This document shows positions 50,732 to 59,155 of a stretch of DNA of 64,000 bases, one piece after another. The position numbers and the translations under genes are program-made. Source of the stretch: Planktophila sp965267775 (GTDB taxonomy: Bacteria; Actinomycetota; Actinomycetes; Nanopelagicales; Nanopelagicaceae); NCBI GenBank assembly GCA_965267775.1, contig OZ254140.1, positions 310,001 to 374,000 of the forward strand. The letters are read 5' to 3'. How positions within the stretch are numbered: the stretch's first letter is position 1; each line of letters begins with the position of its first letter. Under the pieces are notes generated by a model. That model worked only from the letters and a program-made list of their open reading frames with translations, made no database searches and was not told the DNA's origin.

Positions 50732-50767
50732 GAGAGCTATTTTCTGAGAAGGGAGTACTCTCAATTT

Positions 50768-51301
50768 ATGACCAAGCGACAGGAATTCACGGTACTTCGA
50801 AAGTATAAAGATTTTGAGTTACGCGAGTATCTTCCATGTGTCCTTGCTGAGGTAAGAGTCTCGGCAGAGTACTCCGCAGCCACGAGTTCAGCATTTGGTC
50901 GTCTCTTCCAATACATCTCTAAAGGAAATAACAATTCTGAGAAGATTGCAATGACGGCGCCTGTCATTGCTTCGCAGAGGGTCCCAGCCGCAAATAACAA
51001 TGAATGGTTTGTCTCTTTTGTCATGCCCGCAGGGTCAACCTTTGGTCACCTGCCGCACCCTAATGATTCGCAGGTGGTTCTACGCGAACTAGGTGCAGAA
51101 AGATGTATCGCACTTACATTTAAAGGTAAGGCAGATAAGAAACTTTCAGATCAGAAAATCAGAGAACTTAGGGCAGCTGCTGCCACAGAAAATATTTCGA
51201 TGTCGGATGAGAATCGTATCTGTCGATTTGATCCACCATTCAAGCCAGGGTTTATGCAGTACAACGAGATTGTGATTCCAATACTTCCTACCGAAGATTA
51301 A
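50768..51301 (+). CDS. SOUL-family heme-binding protein
   Basis: A 177-residue protein of the SOUL/HEBP family: FTVLRKYKDFELREYLPCVLAEV, AFGRLFQYISKGN, KIAMTAPVIASQ, WFVSFVMPAG and FKPGFMQYNEIVIPI. Family members bind heme or tetrapyrroles loosely. The -10 box TACTCT at 50756-50761 lies 6 bases before the ATG. Its stop abuts that of the decarboxylase gene. Confidence 0.88.
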   Translation: MTKRQEFTVLRKYKDFELREYLPCVLAEVRVSAEYSAATSSAFGRLFQYISKGNNNSEKIAMTAPVIASQRVPAANNNEWFVSFVMPAGSTFGHLPHPNDSQVVLRELGAERCIALTFKGKADKKLSDQKIRELRAAAATENISMSDENRICRFDPPFKPGFMQYNEIVIPILPTED

Positions 51302-52732
51302 TTACTTCACTACGCGGTAAGTGGCAAGTGAAGAATCTGTTGCATATGCGATGCGCACACCAGCATCTTTAGAGGCCTTTAGCCCTTCAAGAATCTGCGC
51401 AGTAAGTACTTCACCTGGAGCAACCACTGCAACACCTGGTGGATAGGGTGCGATGAGGTCTGCAGAAATCCTTCCTTCAGCCTTTGCTGCATCAACCATC
51501 TCTGTCTTTGCAAAGTAGGCATCACGCATTGAGATTCCACGTAATGGAAGTACAGACCAGCTCAGAGCTGTTGCGCTCTCGCGTCGCTGTCCTTGGTGGC
51601 GTTTTAAGATTGGAATCAATGCATCGGCCAATGTCGCAAAGTCTTCAGCCGTATCTGCAAGAGTTGCAAGGAAAACGATTGTGTCGCGATCTGCCATCTC
51701 GACTCGGATACCTGCCGCTTGTAGATCATTCTCAATATCAACACCGGATGCGCCTAATTGCTGAACCCGAAGCACAATCTTCGATGGATCAAATCTGCCA
51801 GCAGCGAAGTCACTTTCGTAGAGAAAGATAGGGAGAGCAAACTCTGATTGAACGGTGCGCTTAAATTCAGCGACATTTTTTAGTAGTTCAGTATTGAGCT
51901 CAACGCCGCGAGTCTGAAGAAGAGCGCGTACAGCATCAATCGAGGCAAGTGGTGCACCAGCTGGAGAAGTCGTGTGAGTTGTCTCAAAGCTTTGTTCCAA
52001 GCGATCGAGATTGAGGAATTGACCACGTGCAAGCAATAGCGCTGATGCGCTATATCCAGGAAGAGCCTTATGTACACTGGTAATCAGCGCATCTGCACCA
52101 ACTTGAAATGCGTGCTTTGGTAGCTCTGGATGAAAACCAAAATGTCCGCCCCATGCCGCATCAAGAATTACCGGAACAGATTTCTTATGAGCTGCTTCAA
52201 TCAAAGTTGGAAGATCAGAGATCGTTCCAAGATAACCCGGCTCTGTCAGTAGAACTGCAATGGGATTCTCTTCGAGGGCCTTCTCTAGCTGCGCGACGCC
52301 AATTCCGATCGGAACTCCAGTTGCTTCATCAATATCAGGTGACATCCAGATTGGTTCAAGACCTGCAAGGACGAGTGCGCTCAAGATTGAGCGATGTGCT
52401 GTACGAGAGATCGCAACCTTGTCGCCGGGCGCACCGAGAGCGAGAACGATTGCTTGATTGGCATGGGTAGATCCACCAGTTGAAAAGCGTGCGTAATCTG
52501 CGCCCCACAAATCAGCAGCTAATTTCTCTGCCTTCTTCAAAGTCTGATTCGTTAACTTAATTTCATCAAGACCACCATAGAGCGGTGTATCTCCATCAAC
52601 AACAGAGCCGAGACCGGCATCGAGGCGAGAAGCTTTCTGCTTATGTCCTGGAATAGTAAAAGGTGTACGAGCGCTCTCAAAGTAAGCCAGATATGCATCA
52701 AGGAGAGGTGCGCTGTTGCGGAGGTCACTCAT
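51302..52732 (-). CDS. Orn/Lys/Arg decarboxylase family protein (group III type)
   Basis: A 476-residue PLP enzyme of the aspartate-aminotransferase fold: PFTIPGHKQKASRLD near the start, RFSTGGSTHANQAIVLAL, LDAAWGGHFGFHPELP and the PLP lysine in ITSVHKALPGYSASALLL. These short group-III decarboxylases act on arginine, lysine or ornithine. Together with the agmatinase-like gene 4 kb away an arginine-to-agmatine step is plausible (inference). The -10 box TAGACT at 52740-52745 (minus) lies 7 bases before the ATG. Confidence 0.87.
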   Translation of the reverse strand: MSDLRNSAPLLDAYLAYFESARTPFTIPGHKQKASRLDAGLGSVVDGDTPLYGGLDEIKLTNQTLKKAEKLAADLWGADYARFSTGGSTHANQAIVLALGAPGDKVAISRTAHRSILSALVLAGLEPIWMSPDIDEATGVPIGIGVAQLEKALEENPIAVLLTEPGYLGTISDLPTLIEAAHKKSVPVILDAAWGGHFGFHPELPKHAFQVGADALITSVHKALPGYSASALLLARGQFLNLDRLEQSFETTHTTSPAGAPLASIDAVRALLQTRGVELNTELLKNVAEFKRTVQSEFALPIFLYESDFAAGRFDPSKIVLRVQQLGASGVDIENDLQAAGIRVEMADRDTIVFLATLADTAEDFATLADALIPILKRHQGQRRESATALSWSVLPLRGISMRDAYFAKTEMVDAAKAEGRISADLIAPYPPGVAVVAPGEVLTAQILEGLKASKDAGVRIAYATDSSLATYRVVK

Positions 52733-52739
52733 AGGGTGA

Positions 52740-52783
52740 AGTCTACGGGTCGGGCTAGCGCATTATTTATCAGGGCTTAGACT
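52740..52783. promoter_or_regulatory. Divergent TAGACT -10 boxes of the decarboxylase and gabT genes
   Basis: Minus-strand TAGACT (52745 down to 52740) lies 7 bases before the ATG at 52732. Plus-strand TAGACT (52778-52783) lies 6 bases before the ATG at 52790. The two leaderless promoters share only 57 bases of intergenic DNA, so the two genes may be regulated together. Confidence 0.6.
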
Positions 52784-52789
52784 TGGGCC

Positions 52790-54127
52790 ATGACAGAGAA
52801 GCTCCCACAATCACGCCACTTGGCCACTGAGATTCCAGGGCCACTTTCCACTGCAGCTATGCAGCGTCGCAAAGAGGCGGTATCTGGGGGACTAGGAACT
52901 GCGATTCCCGTCATTATTAAGCGTGCATCTGATGCAATCCTCGAAGATATCGATGGCAATCGCATCATTGATCTCGGTGCAGGTATCGGCGTAGTAAACG
53001 TCGGAAATGCCGCACCTCTCGTTGTCGAGCGAGTGCAAGAAGCAGTTGCAGCATTTACACATACAAACTTCACCACAGCTCCATATATGGGTTACATCGA
53101 AGTATGCGAAGCGCTCAATCGCTTAACGCCAGGTGATTTCAAGAAGAAGTCAATCTTGCAGAATTCAGGTGCTGAAGCAGTTGAGAATGCAATCAAGATT
53201 GCGCGCCACTACACGAAGCGTCCAGCAATCGTTGTCTTTGAACACGCTTATCACGGACGTACAAACTTGACGATGGCACTTACAGCAAAGAATGTTCCGT
53301 ACAAGGAGGGCTTTGGTCCTTTTGCTAACGAGATCTATCGCATGCCAATGCCATATCCATATCGCTGGGTAGGAGATCAGGCGACAATTACTGAAGATGC
53401 GCTCAAGATGGTGACAACCAAAATTGAGAAAGAGATTGGCGCACATAACGTTGCAGCAATCATCATCGAACCAATTCTCGGCGAAGGCGGATTTATCGTT
53501 CCACCGAAGGGCTTCCTTCCAGGACTTTCAAAGTTTGCGACAGAGAACAAGATTGTCTTCATCGCAGATGAGGTTCAATCAGGATTTGCGCGCACAGGAG
53601 ATTGGTTTGCAGTAAATAACGAGAACGTCGTTCCAGACATGATCGTGACCGCAAAGGGAATCGCAGGCGGACTTCCACTTGCAGCGGTGACAGCTCGCGC
53701 AGAGATTATGGACTCTTCACATGTAGGTGGCCTCGGCGGCACCTATGGTGGAAATCCGATCGCATGCGCAGCATCTCTTGCAGCAATTGAAATCATTGAA
53801 GGCGAGAAGCTTGTAGAGCGTGCTCGACACCTTGAAGGAATTTTGCGCACAGCACTTGAAGGCATCGCTGCAAAGCATCCTGAGATCGGCGAGATCCGTG
53901 GCCGTGGTGCGATGATTGCAATTGAATTGGTAAAGGCCGGAACAATGGATCCCAATCCTGATTTGATGGCAAAGGTCATCAAGTACTGCCAGAGCAAGGG
54001 CGTATTGATCTTGACTGCTGGTTCTTATGGAAACGTCATCCGTTTCTTGCCACCGCTTGTGATTACCGATGAACTTCTCAAGGATGCTCTGAGCGTTCTT
54101 GCTGAAGCCTTCGATTCTGTAGCTTAA
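52790..54127 (+). CDS. gabT: 4-aminobutyrate / class III aminotransferase
   Basis: A 445-residue PLP aminotransferase. Typical GabT blocks: IDLGAGIGVVNVGNA, LQNSGAEAVENAIKIAR, FEHAYHGRTNLTMALT, IIEPILGEGGFIVPP, FIADEVQSGFARTGDWFA and the PLP lysine in IVTAKGIAGGLPLAAVTAR. It moves the amino group of GABA (or a similar omega-amine) to 2-oxoglutarate. The -10 box TAGACT at 52778-52783 lies 6 bases before the ATG. Divergent to the decarboxylase gene. Confidence 0.88.
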   Translation: MTEKLPQSRHLATEIPGPLSTAAMQRRKEAVSGGLGTAIPVIIKRASDAILEDIDGNRIIDLGAGIGVVNVGNAAPLVVERVQEAVAAFTHTNFTTAPYMGYIEVCEALNRLTPGDFKKKSILQNSGAEAVENAIKIARHYTKRPAIVVFEHAYHGRTNLTMALTAKNVPYKEGFGPFANEIYRMPMPYPYRWVGDQATITEDALKMVTTKIEKEIGAHNVAAIIIEPILGEGGFIVPPKGFLPGLSKFATENKIVFIADEVQSGFARTGDWFAVNNENVVPDMIVTAKGIAGGLPLAAVTARAEIMDSSHVGGLGGTYGGNPIACAASLAAIEIIEGEKLVERARHLEGILRTALEGIAAKHPEIGEIRGRGAMIAIELVKAGTMDPNPDLMAKVIKYCQSKGVLILTAGSYGNVIRFLPPLVITDELLKDALSVLAEAFDSVA

Positions 54128-54128
54128 C

Positions 54129-54239
54129 TTCACCCTGGCATCTCACCCCTATTGGGGTGATTTGGCCTTCTCTTAGGGTGGTTTATGCGAGAACCTTCAC
54201 CCATGCCGGGTGAGAAGAATTTAGGGGTCACCCTTTCGC
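54129..54239. promoter_or_regulatory. Array of TCACCC-type boxes around the MalT-like regulator start
   Basis: TTCACCC (54129-54135), TCACCCC (54143-54149), GGGGTGA (54154-54160), AGGGTGG (54175-54181), TTCACCC (54196-54202), GGGTGA (54208-54213), TCACCC (54228-54233) and CACCC at about 54240 occur in both orientations within about 110 bases. Two pairs form dyads: TCACCCC-TATT-GGGGTGA, and TTCACCC-ATGCC-GGGTGAG, whose loop holds the in-frame ATG at 54203. A cluster of operator half-sites for autoregulation is likely; the first dyad could also act as a gabT 3' hairpin. Confidence 0.55.
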
Positions 54240-56779
54240 GCACCCTCGTTCCTACCCTGCCTGCTGGATACCTCTCGCGTAAGCGCCTCTTTCCTCTGAT
54301 CGACAATGAGGCTGGCGGGACGACATTTGTTATCGCGCCTGCCGGGTATGGAAAGTCTTCACTGATTACCGAGTGGGCTCAATATCAAAATAAAGGCGTC
54401 ATCTGGATGACCTTGACCAATAACGACACCACCAACGAAATGTCGGCGATGCTGATTACCGCAACTCGACATGTCATTCCCGGCTTCGCCCCTTGGTTTG
54501 AAAAAGAGCAACCACTACGCCCAACACAGGTAGTGCAACGGTGGGGAAATGAGCTTCTTCAAAGTGGAAAAGAATTTATCTTTGTAATCGACAATATTCG
54601 AAACGATAACGAAAAAGATGTCGAGATCGCGATCAAGCTCGTTGAAGAATTTCCCAAAAACATTCATTTCGTAGCGATTCGGCGTGACGAGATTAAAGAA
54701 CTTTATGCAACATCTGCATCCCGTGGAACAGTAAAAGTAATTTCTCTTAATGAACTTAGATTTACTGAAGAAGAGATAGAACATTACGCCATCAACTCGG
54801 GTCTAGACTTTAATAGCGAAACCAAGAGAGTGCTTAACGCCGCTAATGGTTGGCCAGCCGCAGCCTCACTTTTACTTGCCCAACTTCACGCAAATGTGGA
54901 GCCAGTAGATCTTGCGAATCTGATGAGTCGAGAGTCCGAACCGCTAAGGGCGCTCGCAATGGTCGTTATTAAGAATCTCGATAAAAAGATCGTTCACACA
55001 TGCGAAAAATTATCTGTGCTTGAAAGTTTCAATCTTGAACAAGCACAAGTGATTCTTGGCGAGGAATATTCATTTGATCTCGTTAACTCGATTGCACTTG
55101 AGGGAGAAATCTTCACGCTATCGAGAAGTGCCAAGAGTGGATATGTCTTCTCTCCCATGGTTCGTCAGATATTTCTAGAAGGACTTCGAAAGCGCCCGGA
55201 TGAGAAGTTGCAGATACATAAGCGACTTATTCCTTACTTCGAAGGTCTTGGTCGTCCAAGTGCAGCGATTGACCATGCATTTGAGGCGGGAGATGTTGAA
55301 AAAATTAGCGAGCTCTTCCCTAATGCTGCGCGAGTAAAGCAAGTCCAGGGACTTGGCGGCGATCTCTTGCGCTGGTCTTCTTTAGCTGGTGATTCAAGTA
55401 CCGAAGGAGAGCTGAAGAAGTCCACTGTTAGAACCACTGCCTACCTTGCAGATCTTGATTTCCGAGGTGTCTACAGCGAAGTTGCCAAGATAAAGCTTCT
55501 GGCAAGTTCATCACCTATCGCAGATTTCTACAACCAATTCGCAGAGGGTGCTCTTACATACGCCCTTCTTACCGTAGCAAAATTCCAAGAAGTTGAAGAT
55601 TCCGTGCAGGGCGCACACGTTGGAAAAGCGGATGCATATCTAGGCATCGATGATCAAATCAACCTCTTACGCGCACTCTGTATCAAGCGATATATCTGGA
55701 ACGATGCAGATGGAGTTGAGGAAGTATTTAATCTCGCCCAAGAACTTGCGAAGAAGACACCTCTTTATACATCTCATACATTCCTTCTATCGATTCAAGC
55801 GATGCATTTCCATCAAAGGGGCGAGTATCGACGTGCACATGAAGTGGCACAAGTTGCACTAGAACAACATCAACGCCATGGCTTTGTTGGTAATCACGGC
55901 CCACTCGATGCAATGTTTGTGATTGCTAGATGCCTCTTTGAATTTGCACGCCCACAGGAAGCGCTTGCTATCTTCGAACAGATCCGACATTACGCTGCTC
56001 AATGGAAGCAATGGCACTGGTATCTCACAGCGGATAAGCACATCACGGAATTTCTCTCGTACAACAATAAGCAGCAAGATGGACTTGAACGCATTAAGAA
56101 GTCTCGTGATTTTATTGAGACTCTCGATGTGGATAATCGACTTGCAGATTTAATTGATATCAGTGAGATGGCTGTAAGAAGGCGACTTCTCGACTTTGAT
56201 CGCCTTGAAGTTTTGGTCAATCGAGCACCAAAGACTCGAGACACACATCAGTACCAAATGGCAGTAGATGAACACCGTGGTCGTAAGAACCTTGCGGAGG
56301 ATGCAAAGAAATTACCCGAGAAGACTCCGCGCGATCTGATTTGGAAGCACCTGATGGAAGTTTCACTCCATGTGGATACTGAAAGCATTGCACTACCAGC
56401 GATGCGCAAGGCGCTCACGATTGGCGCTGAAATAGGGGCGCGGGAAACTTTCTTGCGCCAACGCAATGAAATGGCTAACTACATCATCAAGGTAGCCAAT
56501 GACTTTCCGACTGTTTATAACGAAGAACTTGCAACAGCTATGGCCCAACGAATCAAAGAACGAGGAAATGCCATGACAACATCGCAACAATCTCTCACAA
56601 AGCGCGAACTTGAAATCTTGCGACAGCTCTCCACTGGCCGAACCCTTACTGTCATTGCAGGCGAGCTCCATATTTCTCAGAACACCATGAAGACTCACCT
56701 TAAGAATCTCTATAAGAAGATGGCTGCCCAAGACCGCCATGAAGCTGTCGAGAAAGCAAAGGCAACCTTTCTTATCTAA
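54185..56779 (+). CDS. LuxR-family regulator, MalT/large ATP-binding (LAL) type
   Basis: An 864-residue STAND-type regulator. The Walker A is FVIAPAGYGKSSLITEWA (residues about 48-65). A winged-helix and TPR-like region follows (AIDHAFEAGDVEKISELFPNA, RGEYRRAHEVAQVALEQHQRHG). The C-terminal LuxR HTH is TKRELEILRQLSTGRTLTVIAGELHISQNTMKTHLKNLYKKMAAQDRHEAVEKA. MalT-like proteins bind DNA when a sugar or other inducer and ATP are bound. The start may be 54185 or the ATG at 54203 (MPGEKNLG). Surrounded by TCACCC boxes. Its targets are unknown; the oxidative pentose-phosphate genes lie downstream. Confidence 0.88.
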   Translation: MREPSPMPGEKNLGVTLSRTLVPTLPAGYLSRKRLFPLIDNEAGGTTFVIAPAGYGKSSLITEWAQYQNKGVIWMTLTNNDTTNEMSAMLITATRHVIPGFAPWFEKEQPLRPTQVVQRWGNELLQSGKEFIFVIDNIRNDNEKDVEIAIKLVEEFPKNIHFVAIRRDEIKELYATSASRGTVKVISLNELRFTEEEIEHYAINSGLDFNSETKRVLNAANGWPAAASLLLAQLHANVEPVDLANLMSRESEPLRALAMVVIKNLDKKIVHTCEKLSVLESFNLEQAQVILGEEYSFDLVNSIALEGEIFTLSRSAKSGYVFSPMVRQIFLEGLRKRPDEKLQIHKRLIPYFEGLGRPSAAIDHAFEAGDVEKISELFPNAARVKQVQGLGGDLLRWSSLAGDSSTEGELKKSTVRTTAYLADLDFRGVYSEVAKIKLLASSSPIADFYNQFAEGALTYALLTVAKFQEVEDSVQGAHVGKADAYLGIDDQINLLRALCIKRYIWNDADGVEEVFNLAQELAKKTPLYTSHTFLLSIQAMHFHQRGEYRRAHEVAQVALEQHQRHGFVGNHGPLDAMFVIARCLFEFARPQEALAIFEQIRHYAAQWKQWHWYLTADKHITEFLSYNNKQQDGLERIKKSRDFIETLDVDNRLADLIDISEMAVRRRLLDFDRLEVLVNRAPKTRDTHQYQMAVDEHRGRKNLAEDAKKLPEKTPRDLIWKHLMEVSLHVDTESIALPAMRKALTIGAEIGARETFLRQRNEMANYIIKVANDFPTVYNEELATAMAQRIKERGNAMTTSQQSLTKRELEILRQLSTGRTLTVIAGELHISQNTMKTHLKNLYKKMAAQDRHEAVEKAKATFLI

Positions 56780-56810
56780 CTATCCGCGATAGATAGGTAA
56801 TACTTGCGGG

Positions 56811-57374
56811 GTGTACCAGCCACTCATATCAACAGAGCGCCTTGAGCTTCACCATATTCCGGCCGATGGCCTGATTGAGCTCTTTGAAATCAAGAGCGAT
56901 ATCAAAGCTATTGCTGGAAGAGATTTCACTAATCCGCACCAGGTGCTTATCCATGATTCAGGGCCGCTCGCCTGGCGGGTGCCGCAAGTTAAGGAAGATC
57001 CCACCACGAACAAATGGTTTGTCCGGTTTATTGTTCTGCGTTCAAGTGGTGAAATCATCGGTAGCACTAGTTTCCATGGCGTGCCAGATGAAGTAGGCAT
57101 GATGGAAATTGGCATCGGCATCGAAGAGCAATTCTGGAATAACGGGTATGCAAAGGAAGCGCTACGAGGGATTTGGAATTGGGTCTGCCACGAACCAGGC
57201 GTACGAACACTTCGCTACACCGTGAGCCCATCGAATTTAGCATCCGTTAAAATCATAGAAAGTTTTGGCTTTGCGCACACTGGTCAACAAATTGATGAGG
57301 AAGATGGCCCGGAAGACATCTACGAAATGTCGGTTGAAGATTTCATGAAGAAATGGGGCAGCAATGAGCGATGA
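56811..57374 (+). CDS. GNAT family N-acetyltransferase (RimJ-like)
   Basis: A 187-residue acetyltransferase beginning with GTG at 56811. LISTERLELHHIPAD at the start, EVGMMEIGIGIEEQFWNNGYAKEALRGI at the CoA site and SNLASVKIIESFGFAHTGQQ near the end are typical of the RimJ/RimL branch. AATACT lies 6 bases before the GTG, a near match to the leaderless pattern. It overlaps pgl by 11 bases. Confidence 0.83.
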   Translation: MYQPLISTERLELHHIPADGLIELFEIKSDIKAIAGRDFTNPHQVLIHDSGPLAWRVPQVKEDPTTNKWFVRFIVLRSSGEIIGSTSFHGVPDEVGMMEIGIGIEEQFWNNGYAKEALRGIWNWVCHEPGVRTLRYTVSPSNLASVKIIESFGFAHTGQQIDEEDGPEDIYEMSVEDFMKKWGSNER

Positions 57375-58095
57375 ATTCGATGAGATTGTTGGAGATATCG
57401 ATGGCGAACTTGATCTCACACTTTATGCAGATGGCGATGAATTAGCAGATGAAGTGACGGCACAAATTCTCATGACTATCGAAGGCGGCCTCCTTGCTCA
57501 AGGCGTTTTCCACTTAGTACTCACCGGTGGAACCCTTGGAGTGCAGATCGCTAATTCTTTGAAGTCGGCATTTAACGCCGCTCCTGAAATGTATAAAGGT
57601 TTACATATTTGGTGGAGCGATGAGCGCTTTGTAAATCTCGATAGTTCCGAGCGAAACGCAGCGCCTTTCCACGGAACTCTCACCAATTCCAATATTCAGA
57701 TACATGAATCTCTTGCCCCAGATTCACCTGCATCTATTGAGGATGCAGTTAAGAATTACGGTGAGGCTCTAGATGGCGTGACAATCGATCTCAACATCCT
57801 CGGCGTCGGCCCTGATGGCCACGTTGCCTCGCTCTTTCCGGGCGTTGCGGATTTAGATGACCTTCGTAATATCTTTGCAATTACAGATTCTCCAAAGCCA
57901 CCTGCGATGCGAATCTCCTTCACGATGAAATTTATCAATGAGGCTCGCGAGATCTGGATAGTCGCAGCGGGTGAAAGCAAGGCTGATGCTGTTGCGAAAA
58001 TCATTGAGGGCGACTTATCGATACCGGCGAGTTATGTCAGCGCCCAGGTGCGTACACGCCTCATAGTTGACCAGGCCGCGTTCTTCTCCGAGTAA
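57364..58095 (+). CDS. pgl: 6-phosphogluconolactonase
   Basis: A 243-residue enzyme that opens 6-phosphogluconolactone, the second step of the oxidative pentose phosphate pathway. Family motifs: LVLTGGTLG, LHIWWSDERFVNLDSSERN, LNILGVGPDGHVASLFPG and RISFTMKFINEAREIWIVAAGESKADAV. A long acidic N-terminus (SDEFDEIVGDIDGELDLTLY) precedes the core. It is followed by gnd and zwf. Confidence 0.92.
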   Translation: MSDEFDEIVGDIDGELDLTLYADGDELADEVTAQILMTIEGGLLAQGVFHLVLTGGTLGVQIANSLKSAFNAAPEMYKGLHIWWSDERFVNLDSSERNAAPFHGTLTNSNIQIHESLAPDSPASIEDAVKNYGEALDGVTIDLNILGVGPDGHVASLFPGVADLDDLRNIFAITDSPKPPAMRISFTMKFINEAREIWIVAAGESKADAVAKIIEGDLSIPASYVSAQVRTRLIVDQAAFFSE

Positions 58096-58105
58096 ATTCA
58101 TCCAC

Positions 58106-58111
58106 TAGACT
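58106..58111 (+). promoter_or_regulatory. Candidate -10 box of gnd-zwf
   Basis: TAGACT, the same hexamer as at other promoters here. The start would be near 58118, leaving a 60-base leader before the ATG at 58178. The leader contains short complementary pieces (CACGC/GCGTG and CCTC/GAGG) that may form a weak hairpin. Confidence 0.4.
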
Positions 58112-58177
58112 TTCCCTCATATTCGCACGCGCAAACCTCAATGGCGAGGGGCGTGTTTTACGAAAAGGCAATCACTG

Positions 58178-59155
58178 ATGAGCACAAATACATTTGGCAT
58201 GGTCGGACTCGGCCGTATGGGCGCAAATATTGTTCGCCGCCTCCACCGTCATAACATCACCTCTGTCGTCTATGACGTCTCGCCAGAGTCAGTGAATGCT
58301 CTTGCAGCTGAAGGTTCAATCGGTGCAACTGATCTTGCAGATATGGCTTCAAAGCTCACAGCGCCACGCACCGTATGGGTGATGGTCCCTGCAAGTGTTA
58401 CAGATTCAACGATTGCAGCTGTTGCAGAGGTGCTCTCTCCAGGCGACACCATCATCGATGGCGGAAATAGCTATTACAAGAATGATCTTAAGAACGCTGC
58501 GCTCTTGAAGGAAAAGGGAATCAACTTCGTTGATGTCGGAACTTCAGGTGGAGTCTACGGACTCGAGCGCGGTTACTCATTAATGATCGGTGGAGATGAC
58601 GCAGTAGTTAAGTCACTCGACCCAATCTTTAAGGCTCTCTGCCCAGGTGTTGAAGCTGCAGAGCGCACACCAGGTCGCACAGGTGAGCCTTCTCAAGCCG
58701 AGTACGGATATCTTCACTGCGGACCAACAGGTTCTGGCCACTTCGTAAAGATGATTCACAACGGAATCGAATACGGAATGATGGCAGCATTTGCAGAAGG
58801 TCTTGCAATCTTTGAAGCAGCAGATGAGATGACACCTGCCTACAATCTTGATATCCCTGAGATCACAGAGGTGTGGCGTCGTGGATCTGTTGTTGCATCA
58901 TGGCTCCTCGATCTCACAGCACAGGCTCTTAACGAATCCAATGAACTTACTGAATATTCAACACAGGTAAGCGATTCAGGAGAAGGTCGCTGGACAGTTC
59001 AGGCAGCGATCGAAGCTGGAATTCCTGCACACGTTCTCTCTGCATCTCTCTACTCTCGCTTCGCATCACGCAATAACGATGAGTTCGGTAACCGAGTCTT
59101 GAGCGCAATGCGTTACAAGTTTGGTGGCCATAACGAGAAGCCGAAGGCAAATTAA
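58178..59155 (+). CDS. gnd: 6-phosphogluconate dehydrogenase, decarboxylating (short form)
   Basis: A 325-residue enzyme of the shorter GntZ/YqeC-type, which produces ribulose-5-phosphate. MVGLGRMGANIVRRLHRHN is the cofactor site, FVDVGTSGGVYGLERGYSLMIGG the substrate site, and GSGHFVKMIHNGIEYGMMAAFAEG contains the catalytic Lys. The C-terminus ends EVWRRGSVVASWLLDL...YSRFASR. The last base of its stop is the first base of the zwf ATG (TAATG). Confidence 0.93.
   Translation: MSTNTFGMVGLGRMGANIVRRLHRHNITSVVYDVSPESVNALAAEGSIGATDLADMASKLTAPRTVWVMVPASVTDSTIAAVAEVLSPGDTIIDGGNSYYKNDLKNAALLKEKGINFVDVGTSGGVYGLERGYSLMIGGDDAVVKSLDPIFKALCPGVEAAERTPGRTGEPSQAEYGYLHCGPTGSGHFVKMIHNGIEYGMMAAFAEGLAIFEAADEMTPAYNLDIPEITEVWRRGSVVASWLLDLTAQALNESNELTEYSTQVSDSGEGRWTVQAAIEAGIPAHVLSASLYSRFASRNNDEFGNRVLSAMRYKFGGHNEKPKAN

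Noticed and set aside
54143..54160. Terminator after gabT
   Set aside because: The 7-bp stem has only TTT then GG after it, and the same sequence recurs as boxes; an operator is more likely, though a weak terminator is not excluded.
58112..58177. Riboswitch in the leader of gnd
   Set aside because: Only about 60 bases with short imperfect pairing; no known riboswitch core could be matched.
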